Shown here: in pieces, positions 58,025-64,000 of the stretch
How the letters are laid out: each line of letters begins with the position of its first letter
How positions within the stretch are numbered: position 1 is the first letter of the stretch
Notes under the pieces: model-generated
The model's input: the letters and a program-made list of their open reading frames with translations, nothing else
What the model was told of the DNA's origin: nothing
Databases searched by the model: none
Translations under genes and position numbers: made by a program
Source of the DNA: Pseudomonas argentinensis
GTDB taxonomy: Bacteria > Pseudomonadota > Gammaproteobacteria > Pseudomonadales > Pseudomonadaceae
Assembly: GCF_001839655.2 (NCBI RefSeq)
Contig: NZ_CP056087.1
Coordinates: 2,914,001-2,978,000, forward strand
Reading direction: 5' to 3'
Length of the DNA stretch: 64,000 nucleotides

Positions 58025-58840
58025 TCAGCAACCGAGTTGCAGCCAGATCGGTGCGTGGTCCGACGGTTTCTCCATGCCGCGCAGCTCGTAGTCGATACCT
58101 GCGTCCTCGAGGCGCTCCTGCAAGGCGCGCGAGGCCAGGATCACGTCGATGCGCAGGCCACGCTTGGGCTCGTCCTCGAAGCCGCGGCTGCGGTAGTCGA
58201 ACCAGCTGAAGCGGTCATCGACCTCGGGGTGCAGTTGGCGGAAGCTGTCGACCAGGCCCCAGTTCTTCAGCGCTGCCAGCCACTCGCGCTCCTCCGGCAG
58301 GAAGCTGCATTTGCCGGTTTTCAGCCAGCGCTTGCGATTGACCTCGCCGATGCCGATGTCGCAGTCCTCGGGAGAAATGTTGATATCGCCCATGACGATC
58401 AGTGGCTGGTCATGGGCGAAGCGGCTTGCCAGCAGCGCCTGCAGATCCGCGTAGAAGCGCTGCTTGGCGGGAAACTTGGTGGGATGGTCGCGGCTCTCGC
58501 CCTGGGGAAAGTAGCCATTCATCACCGTGACGGGATTGCCGTTGGCGTCCGCATAGGTGCCATAGATAAAGCGCCGCTGGGAGTCCTCGCCGTCGTCCGG
58601 AAAACCCTTGGTGATCTCCAATGGCGCCTGGCGCGACAGCAGTGCGACACCGTAGTGGCCTTTCTGGCCGTGGTAATGGACGTGGTAGCCCAGCTCACGG
58701 ATTTCCGCCTCGGGGAACTGCTCGTCGCTGACCTTGGTTTCCTGCAGGCCGATCACGTCCGGCTGGTGCTTCTCGATCAGCGCCGCGAGTTGATGCGGGC
58801 GGGCACGCAAGCCGTTGATGTTGAAGGAAACGAGTTTCAT
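58025..58840 (-). CDS. xthA: Exodeoxyribonuclease III XthA
   Basis: 271-residue AP endonuclease and 3'-5' exonuclease of base excision repair. Catalytic motifs are [55 protein letters not shown], and the final KPSDHAPIW with the catalytic His. It is divergent from tamA. Confidence 0.96.
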   Translation of the reverse strand: MKLVSFNINGLRARPHQLAALIEKHQPDVIGLQETKVSDEQFPEAEIRELGYHVHYHGQKGHYGVALLSRQAPLEITKGFPDDGEDSQRRFIYGTYADANGNPVTVMNGYFPQGESRDHPTKFPAKQRFYADLQALLASRFAHDQPLIVMGDINISPEDCDIGIGEVNRKRWLKTGKCSFLPEEREWLAALKNWGLVDSFRQLHPEVDDRFSWFDYRSRGFEDEPKRGLRIDVILASRALQERLEDAGIDYELRGMEKPSDHAPIWLQLGC

Positions 58841-58975
58841 GTGGCGATCCTGAACGTAGCGGGCAGTAAAACTGCGATGCTAGCCGATCAGCTCGGCAGG
58901 CGGCCAGCGCAGTGGAAATTCGTTTCCATTCATAAGTGCACTGGAATAGCGCGTTTGCCGTGATAGCATCCCGGT

Positions 58976-60709
58976 ATGAGAGTAATTTCGACACTCGGCG
59001 CGGGATGCGCGCTCATGCTGTTCAGTGCTGCGCTGCTTGCTGAAGACGCTCGTCTGGTGGTCAGCGTACAGCCAGCCAACAATGCCCTGAAGAGCAATGT
59101 CGAAGGCTACATCGGCAATCTCGGCGAGCGCGATGTCGAGGCGCTGCAGCGGCTACGGCGGGTGGTCGAGGGCCAGGCCGAAAAAGCCGCCCAGGCACTG
59201 GGTTATTACCAGGCGCAGATCAGCAGCGAAGTGGTCGAGCAGACGCCGCCACGCCTGAATGTACGGATCGTGCCCGGCGAACCGGTGCGCATTGGCAAGG
59301 TCACCGTCAGGGTCGATGGGCCGGCGTCGCAAATGCGCGCCTTTCAATTGCCCAAGAACGCCCAGCTGACTCAGGGCGCGCGGCTCAATCATGGCCGCTA
59401 CGAGGCGGCCAAACGGCATATCCAGAACCAGGCGTCGCGCTATGGCTTCTTTCGCGGGCGCTTTACCCAGCAGAGCCTGCGTATCGATCCCCAGGCCGGC
59501 CTGGCCGATATCGAGCTGGTCTACGACAGCGGCCCGCGCTACAGCCTGGGCCACGTCAGCTTCGAAGGCGACATGCCCTTCGATGACGAACTGCTGCAGC
59601 GCATGGTGCCGTTCCCGGCGGACACGCCCTATGACTCGGAGCGCATCGCCGAGCTCTACCAGGCGCTGCGTTCGAGCGGCTACTTCGAATCGGTGCGGGT
59701 CGATGCCAGCCCCACGGTGGCCGAGCAGCAGGTGATTCCCGTCAACGTGCACCTGCAGACCCGCTTGCCGCGCACCATGGGCCTGGGCCTGGGGTTTTCC
59801 ACCGACGTCGGCCCGCGCGGGCGCATCCAGTGGGAGCGGCACTGGGCCAACCCGCAGGGGCACAGCTATGGCGCGGAAATGGAGCTGTCGGCGCCGCGGC
59901 AGAACGTCGGCCTGTGGTATGACATACCCGGCAACCCACCGATAACCGACAAGCTGCGCATCGCCGGCGGCTACCAGTACGAGGAGCTGGCCAATACCGA
60001 CAGCCTCAGCCGCCTGCTGACCGTCGGCCCGGAATGGCACAGCCAGCTCGACAGCGGCTGGCAGCGGGTGATTTCCCTGAAATGGCAGCGCGAGGAATAC
60101 CGCCTTGGCGATGACTCGGGACTCAGCACCCTGCTGATGCCCGGCATCAGCTATTCCTACCTGCACAGCGACAGCCGCATCGATCCCAACGATGGCTATC
60201 GCCTGCAATTCGACGCCTCGGTGGCCAAGGAAGGGCTGCTGTCCGACTCCGACGTGGTACACGGCAACGTGCTGGTCAAGGGCCTCACCACGCTCTGGCA
60301 GAACCATCGATTTCTCGGTCGTGCCCAGTTCGGCGGTACCGAGTCCAAGGGCTTCAATTCATCGGTGCCGCCGTCGCTGCGCTTCTTCGCCGGTGGCGAC
60401 CAGAGCGTGCGCGGCTACGACTACCAGAGCCTGTCGCCGGTGAACAACCAGGGCGACAAGATCGGCGCGCGCTACATGCTCGCCGCCAGCGCCGAGTACC
60501 AGTACAGCGTCGCCGACAAGTGGCGCGTGGCGACCTTCTACGACACCGGTAACGCCTTCAATTCGCTGGACATGCCGACCCTCAAGAGCGCCGTGGGCAT
60601 CGGCGTGCGCTGGGTGTCGCCGGTGGGGCCGCTGCGCCTGGACCTGGCGCATCCGCTGGATGACGAAGGCGGTGTGCGCCTGCACTTTTCCATGGGGCCG
60701 GAACTGTGA
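58976..60709 (+). CDS. tamA: Translocation and assembly module protein TamA (Omp85)
   Basis: 577-residue outer-membrane protein. After a signal peptide (ALLAED), about residues 25-260 comprise three POTRA-like domains, followed by an Omp85 beta barrel. The barrel ends GVRLHFSMGPEL, and the GIGVRWVSPVGPLRLDLAHPL strand is typical. It partners TamB in envelope phospholipid and beta-barrel homeostasis. The TamB GTG overlaps its stop codon. Confidence 0.94.
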   Translation: MRVISTLGAGCALMLFSAALLAEDARLVVSVQPANNALKSNVEGYIGNLGERDVEALQRLRRVVEGQAEKAAQALGYYQAQISSEVVEQTPPRLNVRIVPGEPVRIGKVTVRVDGPASQMRAFQLPKNAQLTQGARLNHGRYEAAKRHIQNQASRYGFFRGRFTQQSLRIDPQAGLADIELVYDSGPRYSLGHVSFEGDMPFDDELLQRMVPFPADTPYDSERIAELYQALRSSGYFESVRVDASPTVAEQQVIPVNVHLQTRLPRTMGLGLGFSTDVGPRGRIQWERHWANPQGHSYGAEMELSAPRQNVGLWYDIPGNPPITDKLRIAGGYQYEELANTDSLSRLLTVGPEWHSQLDSGWQRVISLKWQREEYRLGDDSGLSTLLMPGISYSYLHSDSRIDPNDGYRLQFDASVAKEGLLSDSDVVHGNVLVKGLTTLWQNHRFLGRAQFGGTESKGFNSSVPPSLRFFAGGDQSVRGYDYQSLSPVNNQGDKIGARYMLAASAEYQYSVADKWRVATFYDTGNAFNSLDMPTLKSAVGIGVRWVSPVGPLRLDLAHPLDDEGGVRLHFSMGPEL

Positions 60710-63700
60710 GGCGGGCGTTCAAGTATGCCGGCCTGAGCCTGGCCGGGGTGCTGACGCTGCTGCTGGTGCTGTTGGTATGGATGTTGGCGTCGGCGTCCGG
60801 CAGCCGCTGGGCCCTCGGCCTGGTGCCCGGGCTGCAGGTGGAGGGCTTCGAAGGACGGTTGGGCGGGCGCTGGAGCGCTGCGCAGCTGCGCTGGCAGCAG
60901 GGCGACGACCAGGTATTGGTGGCCCAGCCGCGGTTCGACTGGTCGCCGGCGTGCCTGCTGCGTTTGACCTTGTGCATCGACACCCTGCGCACTGAGCGCA
61001 TCGAGCTGAATTTCGCGCCGGGCGAGGAGGCGCCAAGCGACGAACCCTTCAGCCTGCCGCAGCTGGAGCTGCCGGTGGCGCTGCAGGTCGGCGAGGTGTG
61101 GATCGGCAACCTGCAGTTCAACGGTGATGACCAGCTGCAGGGGCTCGAACTGGCCGCGGACTGGGCACACGAGGGGTTGAATATCCGTCGGCTGCATGTG
61201 CAGCGTGACGACCTGGTCGTCGACCTGCAGGGCCATGTTCGGCCCAGCGGTGAATGGCCGCTGCAGCTGCAGGGCAGCGCCGTACTGCCGTCGCCCGATG
61301 AGCAGCCCTGGAACCTGACGCTGCAGGTCGAAGGCAATCTGCGCCAGCGCCTGGCCCTGGTAGTCGACAGCAGCGGTTATCTGGCCGGGCGCCTGAGTGG
61401 CGAGGTGCAGCCGCTGGTCGAGCATATCCCGGCAACGCTGACGCTTAGCGCCGACGGCTTCAAGGCCGAGGCATCGCTGCCCGATACCCTGCGACTGAAC
61501 GCTGTCACCCTCAAGGCCGCCGGCAATCTCCACGACGGTTACGGCATCGACGGCACGGCCACGCTGCCCGCCGAAGGGGGCCCGGTTGCCCTAGCGCTGC
61601 GGGGCCGTGTCGATGCGGCCGGCGCGGATATCGAAACGCTGCGCCTGGCAGCCGCCGCAAGCCAGTACCTGGCGGTTAACGGTCGCCTGGACTGGCAGGA
61701 CGGCTTTAGCGCCGACACCCATGTCGACTGGCAGGATTTCCCCTGGCTGCGTCTGTATCCGTTGCAGGAAGCCCCCCCGGTCACCGTCAAGACGCTCACC
61801 GGTGATCTCGCCTACGACAATGGCAATTACCTGGGCAACCTGTCCGCCGCGCTCGACGGCCCGGCCGGTGCGTTCACCATACAGACGCCGCTCAGCGGCG
61901 ACCTGCAGCAGATCCACCTGCCCCAGCTGCAGGTGCGTGCCGGGCAAGGCAAGATCGAGGGCCAGCTCAGCGTCGGCTTCGCCGAGGCGGTGCGCTGGGA
62001 TGCCCAACTGCAGGTCAGCGACTTCGACCCCGCTTACTGGGTCGCCCAGTTGCCCGGGCGCATCGCGGGTCCGCTGCGCACTCAAGGGCAATTACTCGAC
62101 GGGCGCCTGGAGTTGACCGGCGACCTCGATCTGCAAGGCCGTCTGCGTGGCCAGCCAACGCAGCTGCAGGCCAAGGTCGCAGGTGCCGGTGAGCGTTGGG
62201 ATGTAAGCGCATTGAACATGCGTCTGGGCGACAACCGTATCGACGGCAGCGGCCAGCTGGATCAGCGCCTGCAGGGCCAGGTGCGCATCGCTCTCGATCG
62301 GCTCGGTCAGTTGTGGCCGGGGCTGCAGGGGCAGGCCGCCGGGCGATTGAACCTGGCCGGCAGCCTGCAAGCCCCGCAAGGTACCTTCAGCCTCGATGGC
62401 CAGGGCCTGGCATTCGAGGCAATGCGCCTGCGTCAGCTGGGCCTGGATGCCACGCTGGACGGCAACGGCCAGGCCAGGGTGCAGTTGCGCGGCCAGGGTA
62501 TCGCCAGCGGCGACAGCCAGCTCGGCAACCTGACGGTCAATGGCACCGGCAACTCGCTTCAGCAACAGGTGGACCTCAGCCTGCAAGGGCCGCAATTGCA
62601 GACCAGCCTGGCGCTCGATGGCACCCTGGAGCAGGGCAACTGGCGCGGTCGCCTGAGTCGCGTCGAGATACAGGCCGGCGGGCAGAACTGGCGGCTGCAG
62701 GCACCGGCCTCGCTGGTGCGCCTGGCCAGCGGCGAGATCGACCTCGGCGCCCACTGCCTGCGCTCCGGCGCGGCCAGCCTGTGCGGCGAACAGCAGCGCC
62801 TGCAGCCGGAACCGAAGATCCGTTATCGCCTCGCCGACTTTCCGCTCGACAGCCTGGCGCCGTGGTTTCCGGATGATTTCGCCTGGCAGGGCACCCTCGA
62901 TGCCGACGTGCATCTGGATCTGCCGGCCGCAGGCCCCAGCGGGCGCGTGGTGGTGGATGCCGGCAGCGGCACCTGGCGCGTGCGCGACCAGGATCGATGG
63001 GTGGATTTCACCTACGACAGCTTGCGCCTGAGCAGCGAGCTGCGCCCGCAACGCATCGACACTGAGCTGAACCTGCGCGGCCCACGCATCGGCGAATTGT
63101 CGGTACAGGCGCAGCTCGACCCGCGCCCGGCGAACAAGCCCTTGTCCGGCCAGTTTCGCCTGGGCGGCCTCGACCTGGCCATTGCCCGGCCGTTCGTGCC
63201 CATGGTCGAGCGCCTGGCCGGGCAACTGAACGGTAGCGGCACGCTGTCCGGTGATCTGCTCAAGCCGTTGGTCAACGGCCAGCTGGCGCTCAGCGGCGGC
63301 GAACTCTCCGGTGGCGAACTGCCCACCCGTTTCGAGGACCTGGACGTTCGTGTGCTGATCGCCGGCGAAAGCCTGCAGCTCGACGGTGGCTGGCGCAGCG
63401 GCGAGCGAGGGCAGGGCACGCTCGACGGCGCGCTGGCCTGGGGCGGCCCGCTCAGCGGCAACCTGAACGTGCGGGGCAATCGCCTGCCGGTGACCGTCGA
63501 GCCCTATGCCGACCTGGAGGTCGAGCCGGACATGCAGGTGCGCCTGGCCGATGATCAGCTGTCGGTCAGTGGCAAGGTGTCGATTCCCCGCGGCAAGATC
63601 GTCGTTCGCGAGTTGCCGCCGTCCACCGTCAGAGTCTCCGACGACGCGGTGATCGTCGGTGCCGAGGCCCGCGAGCAGCAGCCGGTGGCGATCAGCATGG

Positions 63701-64000
63701 ATATCGATGTGGAGGTGGGCAGCGACAAGCTGACCTTCAGCGGCTTCGGGCTCAATGCCGAGCTGGCAGGCCGCGTTCATATCGGCGATGACCTGGATAC
63801 CCGCGGCGAGCTGAACCTCAACAAGGGCAACTTCCGCGGCTATGGCCAGCGCCTGACCATCCGCCGTGCGCGCCTGCTGTTCGCCGGGCCCATCGATCAA
63901 CCCTTCCTGGACATCGAGGCGATCCGCAAGGTCGACGACGTGGTGGCCGGGCTGCGCCTGACCGGCAGTGCCGACCAGCCGCGCACCGAGGTGTTCTCCG
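60706..64000 (+). CDS. tamB: Translocation and assembly module protein TamB (truncated at window end)
   Basis: Starts with a GTG overlapping the tamA stop (GTGA), so it is translationally coupled. About 1098 codons are visible. An N-terminal signal anchor (about residues 8-30) is followed by a very long repetitive beta-rich region of LQG/LDG-type strands, the AsmA-like groove, and the beginning of the C-terminal TamB/DUF490 domain (GRVHIGDDLDTRGELNLNKGNFRGYGQ). TamB spans the periplasm and is thought to move lipids between the membranes. The last part of the domain lies beyond the window. Confidence 0.93.
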   Translation, partial: MRRAFKYAGLSLAGVLTLLLVLLVWMLASASGSRWALGLVPGLQVEGFEGRLGGRWSAAQLRWQQGDDQVLVAQPRFDWSPACLLRLTLCIDTLRTERIELNFAPGEEAPSDEPFSLPQLELPVALQVGEVWIGNLQFNGDDQLQGLELAADWAHEGLNIRRLHVQRDDLVVDLQGHVRPSGEWPLQLQGSAVLPSPDEQPWNLTLQVEGNLRQRLALVVDSSGYLAGRLSGEVQPLVEHIPATLTLSADGFKAEASLPDTLRLNAVTLKAAGNLHDGYGIDGTATLPAEGGPVALALRGRVDAAGADIETLRLAAAASQYLAVNGRLDWQDGFSADTHVDWQDFPWLRLYPLQEAPPVTVKTLTGDLAYDNGNYLGNLSAALDGPAGAFTIQTPLSGDLQQIHLPQLQVRAGQGKIEGQLSVGFAEAVRWDAQLQVSDFDPAYWVAQLPGRIAGPLRTQGQLLDGRLELTGDLDLQGRLRGQPTQLQAKVAGAGERWDVSALNMRLGDNRIDGSGQLDQRLQGQVRIALDRLGQLWPGLQGQAAGRLNLAGSLQAPQGTFSLDGQGLAFEAMRLRQLGLDATLDGNGQARVQLRGQGIASGDSQLGNLTVNGTGNSLQQQVDLSLQGPQLQTSLALDGTLEQGNWRGRLSRVEIQAGGQNWRLQAPASLVRLASGEIDLGAHCLRSGAASLCGEQQRLQPEPKIRYRLADFPLDSLAPWFPDDFAWQGTLDADVHLDLPAAGPSGRVVVDAGSGTWRVRDQDRWVDFTYDSLRLSSELRPQRIDTELNLRGPRIGELSVQAQLDPRPANKPLSGQFRLGGLDLAIARPFVPMVERLAGQLNGSGTLSGDLLKPLVNGQLALSGGELSGGELPTRFEDLDVRVLIAGESLQLDGGWRSGERGQGTLDGALAWGGPLSGNLNVRGNRLPVTVEPYADLEVEPDMQVRLADDQLSVSGKVSIPRGKIVVRELPPSTVRVSDDAVIVGAEAREQQPVAISMDIDVEVGSDKLTFSGFGLNAELAGRVHIGDDLDTRGELNLNKGNFRGYGQRLTIRRARLLFAGPIDQPFLDIEAIRKVDDVVAGLRLTGSADQPRTEVFS

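Noticed and set aside
62092..63900. A 602-codon open frame antisense to tamB
   Set aside because: Shadow of the repetitive TamB coding region; no motif or ribosome site.

Overview
The window is high-GC chromosomal DNA from a gamma-proteobacterium of the genus Pseudomonas. The strongest markers are the crfX-cmpX-sigX-oprF block, the oprI lipoprotein, cysB, the ppsR/ppsA pair, and a prp locus of the gntR-prpB-prpC-acnD-prpF type. Species cannot be fixed from sequence reading alone. Nearly all of the window is coding; no rRNA, tRNA, insertion sequence, phage gene or CRISPR array was seen.

Layout. 0-4.8 kb: a truncated chemotaxis transducer, TatD, an MltF-type lytic transglycosylase, a DoxX protein and a small hypothetical. 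4.8-9.1 kb: greB and a YbbP/YbbA ABC system divergent from tesA. 9.2-15.2 kb: an L,D-transpeptidase, oprI, a GNAT protein, DAHP synthase, a frame-disrupted PilZ gene, a thioredoxin-like protein, a universal stress protein and cysB. 15.2-19.1 kb: a PAPS-reductase-like protein and a zinc protease / 7TM inactive transglutaminase / ATP-grasp operon. 19.3-35.0 kb: an accessory biosynthetic locus. 35.1-42.6 kb: the 2-methylcitrate (propionate) operon and a LysE exporter. 42.6-51.8 kb: ppsR/ppsA, a hydrolase, rraA, zntB-like, crfX, cmpX, sigX, oprF. 52.0-64 kb: small proteins, a LysR regulator with an acyl-CoA dehydrogenase, a TerC-like protein, a PstS-OmpA fusion, xthA, tamA and the start of tamB.

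The main discovery candidate is the 19.3-35.0 kb locus. One long plus-strand operon encodes a fatty acyl-AMP ligase, a LuxR-type regulator, an acyl carrier protein, a fused class-III aminotransferase/acyl-ACP-reductase, an acyl-CoA dehydrogenase, two membrane desaturases around a ferredoxin-type reductase, a HIT protein, a Baeyer-Villiger-type flavin monooxygenase and a small membrane protein. A divergent pair encodes an amidase and a third desaturase. The logic reads: activate a fatty acid, load it on the carrier protein, desaturate it, release it reductively as an aldehyde, transaminate it to a fatty amine, then oxidise further. The core resembles the fatty-amine arm of tambjamine biosynthesis, but no pyrrole genes are present. 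A 16-bp imperfect palindrome occurs before both the ligase and the carrier-protein gene and is a candidate operator for the cluster's own LuxR protein.

Two loci look disrupted: the PilZ gene needs several frame changes to read through, and the first desaturase of the operon appears to lack one base near its 5' end. Either could be real decay or assembly error.
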